From Limiplasma sp964504385 (GTDB lineage Bacteria; Bacillota; Clostridia; Christensenellales; Aristaeellaceae), in contig CAZDEF010000014.1 of the NCBI GenBank assembly GCA_964504385.1, forward strand, positions 1 through 42,985: 42,985 bases of DNA, written 5' to 3'. The stretch's first letter is position 1; the number at the start of each line of letters is the position of its first letter. Position numbers and translations under genes: made by a program. A model generated the notes under the pieces. That model had not been told where the DNA came from and did no database searches. It was given only the letters and a program-made list of their open reading frames with translations. Shown here one piece after another: positions 8,088 to 16,415 of the stretch.

Positions 8088-9314
8088 TTACAGCAGGTCG
8101 GCGTCTTCCAGCTGCGCCTGGATCTCGTCCAGCGCTTCCTGAGCGGACAGGTCATCCATTTCCAGCGTGCTGAGCACGTTGTTGATGATCTCGCTCACAG
8201 CGCCCTGCTCCAGCAGTGCAGGCGGAGCGGCGGCGAAGTCCATGCTGTCAAACACGGCCTTGCGGTTGGCGGGAGGCGTGACCTCCAGATACTGGGTCAG
8301 CTTACTCTGATCGGCGATGGTGGGCAGTTCCCAGCTGGCGTCCAGACGAAGCTGCACGATGTCGGGGTCGGAGCCCATGGCATCGATGAACTTGGCTGCG
8401 GCTTCCTTCTTGTCGCTGGAAGGAGACACGCAGTTCACATTGGCAAAGAAGAAAGTGGACTTGGTTTCGTAGCCGGGCTCAACCACCACGTCCCAGTTGA
8501 AGGCGCACTTGTCGGTAAAGGTGGGGAAAGCCCAGATGCCGGTGATGCACATGCCCAGCTTGCCTTCCTCAAACAAGTCCCAGTCACCGCGACCGGCCAT
8601 TTCCTCCGTGGTGGGCATCACATGGTTTTCATCGCGCACGCGTTTGATCATCGCGTCGAGCACTTCCACGTTTTCAGCAGAATTCAGCGTGAAAGCAGTG
8701 TAATCCTCATTCAGCAGGCTGCCGCCGTTGCCCTTGACGGACTTGTAGAACTCGTTGTAGGTGATGGGCTGGTACACGCCCCAGATATCATCGCCCAGCG
8801 CCTTGATCTTTTCAGAAGCGGTCTGAATATCCGCCCACGTCCAGCTGTCGTTTGGATATTCCACGCCGGCCTGATCAAACAGATCCTTGTTGTAGAACAG
8901 CAGGCAGGTGGAGAAGCTCATGGGCACAGCGTAGAGCTTGCCGTTGGAGCTGACTGCCGACAGAGTGCCTTCGGAATAGCTGTCGGTATCGATCATGCCG
9001 GTCAGGTCGGCGCACGCGCCGCGCAGCATGTAGGCCAAGAAGTTTTCCATGTTCATTTCGAACACGTCCGGCGCGTTGCCGCCGCCGATGACCGTGGCCA
9101 GCTTGGTGAAGTAATCTTCATAGCCGGTGATCTGCAGGTCGATCTTGATATCGGGGTTCTTGGATTCGAACACGTCGATCATTTTGTTCAGCACTTCTTC
9201 CTGCACGCCGGAGCCGGAGAAGTGGGCGTAGGTGAGGGTAACGGGTTCAGCCATGGCGGCGCTCAGGGTGAAGAGCATCACAAGGGACAGTACCAGAGAG
9301 ACAAGTTTCTTCAT
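8088..9314 (-). CDS. Sugar ABC transporter solute-binding protein (family 1)
   Basis: A 408-residue secreted receptor that would deliver a sugar to the two permeases encoded just upstream. The N-terminus has a classic signal peptide (KK, a hydrophobic stretch, then AMA before EP, cleavage after about residue 22). The mature part reads like the family-1 sugar-binding fold (FESKNPDIKI, TKLATVIGGGNAPDVFEMN, LYAVPMSFSTCLLFYNKDLF). No cysteine is found at the cleavage site, so it is not a lipoprotein by sequence. The ATG is preceded by GGAGGA, and the gene is the last of the LacI-led operon. The neighbouring GH31 and GH65 enzymes suggest an alpha-linked oligosaccharide as ligand; this is inference. 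Confidence 0.93.
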   Translation of the reverse strand: MKKLVSLVLSLVMLFTLSAAMAEPVTLTYAHFSGSGVQEEVLNKMIDVFESKNPDIKIDLQITGYEDYFTKLATVIGGGNAPDVFEMNMENFLAYMLRGACADLTGMIDTDSYSEGTLSAVSSNGKLYAVPMSFSTCLLFYNKDLFDQAGVEYPNDSWTWADIQTASEKIKALGDDIWGVYQPITYNEFYKSVKGNGGSLLNEDYTAFTLNSAENVEVLDAMIKRVRDENHVMPTTEEMAGRGDWDLFEEGKLGMCITGIWAFPTFTDKCAFNWDVVVEPGYETKSTFFFANVNCVSPSSDKKEAAAKFIDAMGSDPDIVQLRLDASWELPTIADQSKLTQYLEVTPPANRKAVFDSMDFAAAPPALLEQGAVSEIINNVLSTLEMDDLSAQEALDEIQAQLEDADLL

Positions 9315-9375
9315 TGCGGGTTCCTCCTTGATGAATTTTCTATGTGCAAACGCGCCTTGACGCGTCTACAGGTAT

Positions 9376-10218
9376 TTATTTCAGGCCGCCTACGCTGATG
9401 CCCTGATCCACATACTTCTGTGCGATGAGATACACCACCAGAATGGGCAGGATGGTGAGCACTGCACCAGCCATCAGCACATGCTCGTTGCTTTCATACA
9501 TGCTGTTCATATTGCCCAGCACCACCTGCAGGGTTTGCTTGCTGGTGGAAGTGAGCACGATGAGCGGCCACAGGTAACTGTTCCAGCCGCCCATGAAGGA
9601 GAGCAGCGTGAGCGTGGCCAGCGTGGGCGTGACCATGGGCAGCATGATGGAGAAGAAGATGCGGTACAGAGAGGCGCCGTCTAGAAAGGCGGATTCCATG
9701 TAGGCATCGTTCACGCCCATCATGCTCTGGCGCATCAGGAACACGCTGAACGCCTTGCCCAGTGACGGCAGCACCAGACCTGTGTAGGTGTTCAGCAGCC
9801 CCAGTGTGCGCAGAATGATGTAATTGGGCACCATCGTGACGGTGCCGGGGATCATCATCGTGGCCAGATACAGGCCGAACAGCTTGCCGCTGCCCCGGAA
9901 GGGCAGCTTGGCGAACACGAAGGCTGCGGCTGTGGACGCTCCTACTTCCACCAGCGTCATGGCAACGGCCAGTAGCAGACTGTTGAGGCTGGCGCGGGTA
10001 AAGGAGAAGCCTTTCATATTGAACACGCGCACATAGCCCTCCAGCGTGGGGTGCTCCGGCAGCCATTTGATGGGAATGGTACGAATGGCTTCTTCGCCCT
10101 TGAGCGAGGAGGATACCATCCAGAAGAACGGCAGGATGTTGATGACGATCAGCAGCGCGATCATTGCATAGAACAGCGCACTTTTGCAAACCTCAAACCC
10201 CTTGGATTTACGCATCAT
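9376..10218 (-). CDS. Carbohydrate ABC transporter permease, MalG type
   Basis: A 280-residue inner-membrane protein with six predicted helices. The cytoplasmic loop that docks to the ATPase is visible as ESAFLDGASLYRIFFSIMLP, the EAA motif of CUT1 sugar importers. The start overlaps the end of the preceding permease gene by 11 bp (stop 10208-10210, start at 10218 with a second ATG at 10215), which suggests translational coupling. No ATPase gene is present in the operon, so the pair probably uses a shared MsmX-like ATPase encoded elsewhere, as is common in Firmicutes. Confidence 0.93.
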   Translation of the reverse strand: MMRKSKGFEVCKSALFYAMIALLIVINILPFFWMVSSSLKGEEAIRTIPIKWLPEHPTLEGYVRVFNMKGFSFTRASLNSLLLAVAMTLVEVGASTAAAFVFAKLPFRGSGKLFGLYLATMMIPGTVTMVPNYIILRTLGLLNTYTGLVLPSLGKAFSVFLMRQSMMGVNDAYMESAFLDGASLYRIFFSIMLPMVTPTLATLTLLSFMGGWNSYLWPLIVLTSTSKQTLQVVLGNMNSMYESNEHVLMAGAVLTILPILVVYLIAQKYVDQGISVGGLK

Positions 10219-11101
10219 AATTCACCCACTTCTTTTCCAGCCAGAATTGCAGCGCTGTGAACACCATGATGAGGAAGAACAGGATCCACGAATAAGCGCC
10301 GGCGTAGCCCATCTTGTACTGCTTGAAGGCGTATTTGTAGATGCGCTCCAGGTACACCGTGGTTGCGCCGCCGGGATCGCCGTTGGTCATGATGAGCACG
10401 GAATCGCACACCTGCAGGCCGTAGATGATGTTCAGCACGATCAGCAGAAATAGCGTGGGGGAGATCAGCGGCAGGGTGATGGAGAAGAAACGGCGCACCG
10501 GATTCGCGCCGTCGATGGCGGCCGCTTCGTAGTAGGCACGGTCGATGGACTTGAGCGCCGCCAGCATCATCAGCGCGTAATAGCCGGTGTCCTTCCACAC
10601 GGCGGCGATCACGATGCCGGGCATGGCCCATACCTTGCTGGACAGCCACGCCGGGCCTTCAATGCCGAAGATGAGGAGGATCTGGTTCAGCAGGCCGTAC
10701 TTGCCGTTGAGCATCCATTTCCATACTACGGCGGCGGCTACCCACGAGGTGATCACCGGCAGATAGCTGACGGTGCGAAAGAGCGTGTGTCCCTTGAACG
10801 TGTGGTTCAGGATGAGCGCTTCGCCCATGGAGGTGATCAGAATGGCGGGCAGGTAAAGAATGAGATAAGTGAACGTGTGGCTGAGCACCTTGGGGAATTC
10901 GCGCCCGGTAAGAATGCGGGTGAAATTCTTCAGCCCTACGAATTTCATGGTGTTCATGGGCATGAGCAGGTCATAGTCCATTACGCTGAACACCAGCGTA
11001 GCCACGATGGGCAGCAGGCAGAAGAACACCACGCCGATGAGCGACGGGGCCAGCAGCAGCGCTGCGGCACGGCCCTTGTGGGCGGATTTGGGAATGTACA
11101 T
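10208..11101 (-). CDS. Sugar ABC transporter permease, MalF type
   Basis: A 297-residue membrane protein of the binding-protein-dependent transport family with about six helices and the EAA loop EAAAIDGANPVRRFFSITLP. It is shorter than E. coli MalF and lacks its large periplasmic insertion, as is normal for Gram-positive CUT1 permeases. The start at 11101 is set by GGAGG eight bases upstream, inside the last codons of the GH65 gene, whose stop is at 11105. With the next permease it would form the channel for the sugar captured by the binding protein encoded at 8088-9314. Confidence 0.93.
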   Translation of the reverse strand: MYIPKSAHKGRAAALLLAPSLIGVVFFCLLPIVATLVFSVMDYDLLMPMNTMKFVGLKNFTRILTGREFPKVLSHTFTYLILYLPAILITSMGEALILNHTFKGHTLFRTVSYLPVITSWVAAAVVWKWMLNGKYGLLNQILLIFGIEGPAWLSSKVWAMPGIVIAAVWKDTGYYALMMLAALKSIDRAYYEAAAIDGANPVRRFFSITLPLISPTLFLLIVLNIIYGLQVCDSVLIMTNGDPGGATTVYLERIYKYAFKQYKMGYAGAYSWILFFLIMVFTALQFWLEKKWVNYDA

Positions 11102-11104
11102 GCT

Positions 11105-13045
11105 TTACGCCTCCTCGGTGATGGCTGCGTGGTCGTGATTCGCGCTGATGCGCAGGCGCTTGCCGCGATGATACACGCACATGGAGATGGATCGGATGCG
11201 ATCCGGCAGACGGGGCGAAAGCGTGAGGGAACCGCCTTCGCTCCACAGCCCAAGCATGCCGTAGACGACTGCCTGCCAGCTGGCGCCCAGCGCCGCCATG
11301 TGGATGCCTTCGCGGCCTGTGTTGCGCAGCTCGTCGCGCAGATCCAGAAACAGCGATTTTTCGAAGTACTGCCAGCCTTTTTCCTGCAGCCCGAGCTGAA
11401 ACGCCAGATGCGCGTGTACGCCGAAGCTGAGTGTGCTGTCATGCACGGTGAGCGGCTCGTAGCAGTCCCACACGGTGCGCTTTTGTTCATCGGAGAAATC
11501 GTGCGGGAACAGCACCATCAGCTGAACCAGATCGGCCTGCTTGAGCGCGCGGTAGCGCTGCATGCGGTCGAAGCAGATGGTTTTGTACAGCGGCTGCCCG
11601 CCTTCGTGGCGCAGGGGCAGCGGCTCCAGCCGTTCAAACAGCTCGTCCTGCAGGTAGAGGCTGCGGGTGGGGTCATACAGCAATGCGATATGATCGGCAA
11701 AGTGACGCAGGGATCCGTCCTCGCCATACCGCAGGGCCAGCTGTACATTGTGTCGCGCCATGTAGTTGGTGTAGGTGTTGTTGACCGCTGCGCCGCAGTA
11801 TTCATCTGGCCCCTTGACAAAGAAGCTGGAATACTGCTGCCGCCCCTCCTCCCACGTGAAGCGGCTGCGCCAGTACAGTGCGGTTTGACGGAACAGCTCC
11901 TGCATCCGGTCGGTTACTGGCTGACCGGTGATCTCGGTATAGCGGTCAATGGCATAGGCCACATCGGCTGTGATGTGCGTTTCGCACAGGCCGATGTCCC
12001 AGCTTTCGCATTGTTCCATGCCGTCGGTGGAGCACATCCACGGATATCTTGCGCCGCACAGGTTTTGTTTGCGGGCCAGCGTCTTGGCGTCCTCCAGCCG
12101 ATCCAGCCGGTATTGCGCCAAATTCCGCGCTGCTTCCGGCCGCTGCCAGCAGTAGAAGGGAAACAGGAAAATATCCGTGTCCCAGAAGGTATTGCCTTTG
12201 TAGCGGCCGTGCGTCAGCCCGCGCGCGCCGATGGAGACCGAGGGATCCTGCGCAGCGTTGTTGCAAAGCAGCTGGAACACGTTGTAGCGCATGGCGCCCT
12301 GCACGTCTTCGGACGCATCCAGCTGAAGGTCGCAATCGCGCCAGAGCTGCCGCCATGCAGCGATGTGATCGCCCCACGGATCAGCCGAGGATGCATGAGG
12401 CGCTTCGCCGTCCAAGAGCAGCCGCACGCGCTTTTCCAGCACGCAGGGCGGGCGGATCTCACCGCCGGAGAACGGCTGACCATTCAGCAGCAGTTCTTTC
12501 TGAAACACCACGCTGCGATGAGCGTGCACTGTGCGCATGCGCAGCTCACGGGGCGCTTTGCTGACGGTTTCCAGCAGCTGCACCGTTTCGGTCGCCTCGA
12601 TCATCTGATCGTCGTGAACGGGCAGATTGCGCACGCAGTCATCCCAATCGTCTGCCACAGAAAGGGGCGAAGCGCCCTTCAGTGTCCAGCGGATGCACAG
12701 CAGCTGGGTGTCTGCCATGCTGACCATGCGTTCGCAGCGGACATCATCCCACTCCTGTGTGAGAATGCCGGTTTTCATGTCAAGGCTTTGGCGCGCTACC
12801 TGCCCATTTCCCACAGGCAGGTGCAGTACATCCGGCAGCTGTACCAGATCGGTCACACCGGGCTTGACCTGCTCGTAGAGACCGGCGCGGAAGAGCGCGT
12901 GATCACAGGGAGAGGTCTTGCTCTCCTGCGTAGAAAAACCGCGTACGCCGATGCAGCCGTTGCCAATGGTGAAGATGCTTTGTGTAAAGTCCGTCGCAGG
13001 GCCGTCGTATTCGATGGACCATGGACGGATGACCACGTCGTTCAT
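11105..13045 (-). CDS. GH65 family glycoside phosphorylase or hydrolase
   Basis: A 646-residue cytoplasmic enzyme. GH65 members mostly split alpha-glucosyl disaccharides with phosphate to give beta-glucose 1-phosphate. Landmarks: IGNGCIGVRG near residue 30, GNTFWDTDIFLFPFY in mid-protein, GPDEYCGAAVNNTYTNYMA with E415 as the likely general acid, and the GIHMAALGASWQ segment where phosphorylases bind phosphate. It is about 100 residues shorter than typical maltose or kojibiose phosphorylases (around 750). Its ATG overlaps the GH31 stop codon (ATGA). Which disaccharide it acts on, and whether it uses phosphate or water, cannot be decided by eye; a glucosyl-rhamnose substrate is conceivable given the GH78 gene nearby but is speculative. 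Confidence 0.88.
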   Translation of the reverse strand: MNDVVIRPWSIEYDGPATDFTQSIFTIGNGCIGVRGFSTQESKTSPCDHALFRAGLYEQVKPGVTDLVQLPDVLHLPVGNGQVARQSLDMKTGILTQEWDDVRCERMVSMADTQLLCIRWTLKGASPLSVADDWDDCVRNLPVHDDQMIEATETVQLLETVSKAPRELRMRTVHAHRSVVFQKELLLNGQPFSGGEIRPPCVLEKRVRLLLDGEAPHASSADPWGDHIAAWRQLWRDCDLQLDASEDVQGAMRYNVFQLLCNNAAQDPSVSIGARGLTHGRYKGNTFWDTDIFLFPFYCWQRPEAARNLAQYRLDRLEDAKTLARKQNLCGARYPWMCSTDGMEQCESWDIGLCETHITADVAYAIDRYTEITGQPVTDRMQELFRQTALYWRSRFTWEEGRQQYSSFFVKGPDEYCGAAVNNTYTNYMARHNVQLALRYGEDGSLRHFADHIALLYDPTRSLYLQDELFERLEPLPLRHEGGQPLYKTICFDRMQRYRALKQADLVQLMVLFPHDFSDEQKRTVWDCYEPLTVHDSTLSFGVHAHLAFQLGLQEKGWQYFEKSLFLDLRDELRNTGREGIHMAALGASWQAVVYGMLGLWSEGGSLTLSPRLPDRIRSISMCVYHRGKRLRISANHDHAAITEEA

Positions 13046-15249
13046 AGCGTTTCCCGCCTTTCAAAAACTGCGATCTCATCCAGCGGACACGTCACGTTCA
13101 GGCGGCTGCGGCCCTCATGTGTTTCGCCGGTAAAGACATTTCTCCATGTACCGCGCGGCAGATAGACCATCCGCTCCGTCTGGCCCTCGTTCACGATGGG
13201 GGCGACCAGCAGCTTCCGCCCCAGCATGTACTGGTCGGTGCAGGCACAGGCGACTTCGTCTTCCGGAAAGTCAAGACACAGATGAGCCATCAGCGGCCGC
13301 CCTGCTTCGGTGCAGTGCTTGGCTTCGCGGATGAGATAGGGCTTGAGGTCGCGCCGCAGTTTAGCAAACCTTGTGCCAATGGCGAGCACACGTTCGTCAT
13401 TCAGCTTCTGCGCCAGATTCCACGGGCTTCGGTCATTGTTGAAGCCATCTTCGTGCGTTGCGTAGAACTGGCCGCTGCGCGGCTCGGCGTGCCACTGCAT
13501 CACGGGGCAGAAGCAGCCCATGGCCGTGGCGCGTAGATACAGCTCGACGCTTGGAAGCTCGCCGGCAAATCCGCCGATATCAAAGCTCCAGAACAGCACG
13601 CCGGAAAGTCCTGCACTGATCCCGGCACAGAGCTGTGCCCGCAGCTCGCTCCATGTGCTCAGCTGGTCGCCCGCCCAGTGGATGGGACGGGTGTGTGCGC
13701 CGGTGAAATCAGCCCGGCTGAAGGTAACGCCGTTTACCCCGTTCGCATGCAGGAAGTGATGATAAGCGTCCACGTACTGCGCGGGATACAGATTGTGCGC
13801 TTCCAGCCCTGTCTGGCCACTGTGCAGCTTGGCAGTGCTGTCAAACAAAAACTCACCGCCATCGGTCTTGAAACCCTCCACCCCCATGTCCAACAGCGGT
13901 TTGCGTTTGCCAAACCACCACTTCACAGCAGCCGGATTGGTGAAATCCGGGATCAGGCTGTTGTGGAACCAGTTTTCAGTGATGCGGTAGGGCGTGCCGT
14001 CTGCATTCATGACGCAGTAACGGTTGGCGATCACTTCCTGTTCGTCCTGCAAAAGCGCCTCGCCTGGTTCGCCATCCCATTCGTATTTCACGATCGGGAT
14101 CTGCCACAGCACCAGATGCAATCCGCTTTCGCGGATGCGGCGTACGGTGTCAGCCGGATCACGCCAGTGTTGCTCATCATTCCAACGGTAGAAGGTGCGT
14201 TCGTCGCTCCACGCTTCCAGAACCATCACATCAGCGGGGTAATCGTACTGCTTCAGCGCTTTCAGCTGCGCGTCCACCTCTGCGTCGCAGTTCCAGCCGT
14301 TGGCGCTGATCCACAGGCCGAACGCCCAGTCCGGCGGCAGCACGGGCTGACCGGTGCGGCGGATGAACTGGCTGAGAATGTGCGCTGGCGTGCCGAAAAA
14401 ATACTCGTCGCGGAAGAGCTGCTCTCCCTGTGTGCGCTGGCGAACGGTATAGGGGGAGGAAAAGTGCATTTCCGCCGGAATGCTGCCATCCCGGAAACAG
14501 CCAAAACCGCGTTCCGTCATATAGAAAGGAATGGGCAGATAGGTTTGATCGTCCTGCTGCGTGAACTTTTCCACCACGCGCCCATTGGATTCGCTGCCCT
14601 GCAGATCCACCTGATGAAACCGTTCGCCAGTTCCCCAGACATGGGACGCATGCAGCTGACCCACCTGCTCAATGCTGGAAATGCCTCCGCGCATCCCCGC
14701 GCGCAGGCGGTACTCTGAAATAGAAAGAACTGTTTCACGAGAGCTGAAACGTTTAAGTTCCCAAATAAAAGGGGACTTCTGCACATGCAGGGAAAGATCC
14801 TCGTTGGCTGCAAGCTCGGCTTCTTCGCATTCAGCCCATGCGGGCGGCTGTGCGCTGCTGGCAGTTTCGGTCAGGGTTTCACCGATCTGCAGCAGCAGAT
14901 GGAACGATTCGAATACCGCGCAGACGGCGTTGCCGCTGCGCAGCAGGGAAACAGGCTGGCAGCAGACTGTTTCGCACTGCGGCTCGAAAGAAAAGCGCCG
15001 CCCGTTGCAGAAGCTGTAGTCCACTTGATCGCCATACTGGAACGCGCCAAGATCGAAACGGTAATGCCGCTCATCCACGGGAATGGGAGACAGAACGCTC
15101 TCCTTGCCATTCACATGCAGTGTCAGCACCGGTGGTTCCTCCGCACGGCAGAATACCTGCACGCGCTCGCCTGCCAATGGCAGCAGCGGTTTGCGGTCGA
15201 AGCCGCAGTCCTGAAAAGGGGTGAGCCCTTCCGGAAGATGTTTCAGCAA
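13042..15249 (-). CDS. GH31 family alpha-glycosidase
   Basis: A 735-residue cytoplasmic retaining alpha-glycosidase. The nucleophile motif is EGFKTDGGEFLFD (D463) and the acid/base lies in WAGDQLSTW (D528), followed by the GH31-typical SAGLSGVLFWSFDIGGF. The KTD context is closer to the YicI alpha-xylosidase type than to classic alpha-glucosidases (which have W-x-D-M-N-E), but several specificities share it. I place the start at TTG 15249, not at the upstream ATG at 15306: AAGGAGA precedes the TTG by eight bases and this leaves only a 7-bp overlap with the regulator gene, as expected for coupled operon genes. Its 3' end overlaps the GH65 start by 4 bp. Confidence 0.9.
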   Translation of the reverse strand: MLKHLPEGLTPFQDCGFDRKPLLPLAGERVQVFCRAEEPPVLTLHVNGKESVLSPIPVDERHYRFDLGAFQYGDQVDYSFCNGRRFSFEPQCETVCCQPVSLLRSGNAVCAVFESFHLLLQIGETLTETASSAQPPAWAECEEAELAANEDLSLHVQKSPFIWELKRFSSRETVLSISEYRLRAGMRGGISSIEQVGQLHASHVWGTGERFHQVDLQGSESNGRVVEKFTQQDDQTYLPIPFYMTERGFGCFRDGSIPAEMHFSSPYTVRQRTQGEQLFRDEYFFGTPAHILSQFIRRTGQPVLPPDWAFGLWISANGWNCDAEVDAQLKALKQYDYPADVMVLEAWSDERTFYRWNDEQHWRDPADTVRRIRESGLHLVLWQIPIVKYEWDGEPGEALLQDEQEVIANRYCVMNADGTPYRITENWFHNSLIPDFTNPAAVKWWFGKRKPLLDMGVEGFKTDGGEFLFDSTAKLHSGQTGLEAHNLYPAQYVDAYHHFLHANGVNGVTFSRADFTGAHTRPIHWAGDQLSTWSELRAQLCAGISAGLSGVLFWSFDIGGFAGELPSVELYLRATAMGCFCPVMQWHAEPRSGQFYATHEDGFNNDRSPWNLAQKLNDERVLAIGTRFAKLRRDLKPYLIREAKHCTEAGRPLMAHLCLDFPEDEVACACTDQYMLGRKLLVAPIVNEGQTERMVYLPRGTWRNVFTGETHEGRSRLNVTCPLDEIAVFERRETL

Positions 15250-16277
15250 TTTGCGTCTCTCCTTTTGACGGATTTGCGTTCCACTAGCCTCAGCGGCAGG
15301 ATGCACTCCGAGTGTTCCTTCTGTCCGGACTGCACAGCGTCCAGAATGAGCTGCACAGCCTTCGCGCCTTTTTCAGAGATGTTTTGATGAATGGTTGTCA
15401 GCGATGGATAGCTCATCTGCGCCAGATAGACGTCGTCAAAGCTGACGATGGAAAGGTCGTCCGGAATGTGCAGCCCCTGTTCCAGCAGCCCCTTGAGGAG
15501 ACCCATGGAGATCACATCCGCCGTGACGAAAGCAGCGGTTTGCTTTTTCCCACGCCGCAGATATTCCTGCGCCGCTTGCAGGCCGTATTCATAATCCACC
15601 GTACCGGCGTAGACGTCTTGCTCTGCAACGGTCAGCCCAGCTGCGCTCATGGCGGCGCAGAAGCCCTGATAACGCTTGCTGTTTACGCCGTGCTCGCGAA
15701 TGGAGCCGCTGATGAAGGCGATCTGCCGGTGGCCGTTGGCGATGAGGTATTCGGTAGCCATGCGCGCGCCGTCGCGATCCTCGATGCCGATGGTCAAAAA
15801 TGCGTCATCCTTCACATAGCTGTCCACCAGCACGATGGGTACATCGATGGTCTTGAGTGCTTCAAGATTCTTGCCCGGATAAGTCCCCACGATGATGATG
15901 CCATCCACCCCGCGGTTGCGGGCAACGCTGACATAATCCTGATCCTCCTGCGTGCCGGACAGCAGCAGATGATAGCCATTCTGACGCGCAGTGTATTCGA
16001 TGGAGGACAGCAGCTCGCCATAGAAGGGATTGGAGAACATGAATTCCTTGCCCGGTTCGGTCTGAGGAATGAGCACGCCGATGAGATTGCTCTTTCGGCT
16101 GGACAGGCTGCGGGCGTTGAGATTGGGCACGTAGTTGAGCTTGCGCGCTGCCTCCAGCACACGCTGCGTGGTTTCGGAGCTGATGGTTTCCGAAGGGGTG
16201 CGGTTGAGCACATAGCTGACAGTGGTGGCGGATACGCCCGCCTCCTTCGCCACATCCTTGATGCTCACACGCTTCAT
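15243..16277 (-). CDS. LacI family transcriptional regulator
   Basis: A 344-residue repressor. The N-terminus is a textbook LacI helix-turn-helix (SIKDVAKEAGVSATTVSYVLN) with the hinge helix LNARSLSSRKSN, followed by a periplasmic-binding-protein-like effector domain (IGVLIPQ onward; TAAFVTADVISMGLLKGL; SFDDVYLAQMSYPSLTTI). The start at 16277, 19 codons inside the longest frame, is set by GAGGAG eight bases upstream and by where LacI homology begins. It is the first gene of the operon, with an operator-like palindrome just behind its promoter, so autoregulation together with the GH31-GH65-ABC genes is likely. The inducer would be a sugar related to the imported glycoside. Confidence 0.94.
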   Translation of the reverse strand: MKRVSIKDVAKEAGVSATTVSYVLNRTPSETISSETTQRVLEAARKLNYVPNLNARSLSSRKSNLIGVLIPQTEPGKEFMFSNPFYGELLSSIEYTARQNGYHLLLSGTQEDQDYVSVARNRGVDGIIIVGTYPGKNLEALKTIDVPIVLVDSYVKDDAFLTIGIEDRDGARMATEYLIANGHRQIAFISGSIREHGVNSKRYQGFCAAMSAAGLTVAEQDVYAGTVDYEYGLQAAQEYLRRGKKQTAAFVTADVISMGLLKGLLEQGLHIPDDLSIVSFDDVYLAQMSYPSLTTIHQNISEKGAKAVQLILDAVQSGQKEHSECILPLRLVERKSVKRRDANC

Positions 16278-16300
16278 GCCGCCAGCTCCTCTGCAGAACA

Positions 16301-16351
16301 ACTTTAACGTTTCAGTGACTATAGCATACAGCAATTATGGATGGCTGTCAA
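16301..16351 (-). promoter_or_regulatory. LacI-locus promoter and operator
   Basis: On the - strand TTGACA (16346-16351) and TATGCT (16323-16328) are 17 bp apart, a near-consensus sigma-A promoter. Just downstream, at 16301-16316, lies a 16-bp dyad with central AACGTT and matching ACT/AGT ends (12 of 16 positions symmetric). It has the central CG typical of LacI-family operators and overlaps the start of transcription. The first start codon is 24 bp further on. Confidence 0.7.
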
Positions 16352-16370
16352 GTACGGACAAAAAGAAAAA

Positions 16371-16406
16371 TTCCGCTGAAAGAACGGTTGGTTTCTTTCA
16401 GCGGAA
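16371..16406 (-). terminator. Terminator of the ZIP transporter gene
   Basis: A perfect 13-bp stem (16371-16383 with 16394-16406) with a 10-nt loop, followed on the - strand by TTTTTCTTTTTGTCC. It stands just after the ZIP stop codon (16416) and 20 bp before the LacI-locus promoter, separating the two units. Confidence 0.85.
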
Positions 16407-16415
16407 CGGATCTTC

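Noticed and set aside
6281..8173. 630-codon + strand frame opposite the unassigned glycosidase
   Set aside because: I compared both strands, since the - strand protein is unassigned. Only the - strand frame has a good ribosome site, a promoter and glycosidase-like motifs.
10787..13165. 792-codon + strand frame opposite the permease and GH65 genes
   Set aside because: Shadow of clearly recognised - strand genes; no ribosome site and no known motif.
16301..16316. Catabolite-responsive element (cre) at the LacI promoter
   Set aside because: The TGAAACG half lacks one base relative to the cre consensus spacing, so a site for the cognate LacI regulator fits better.
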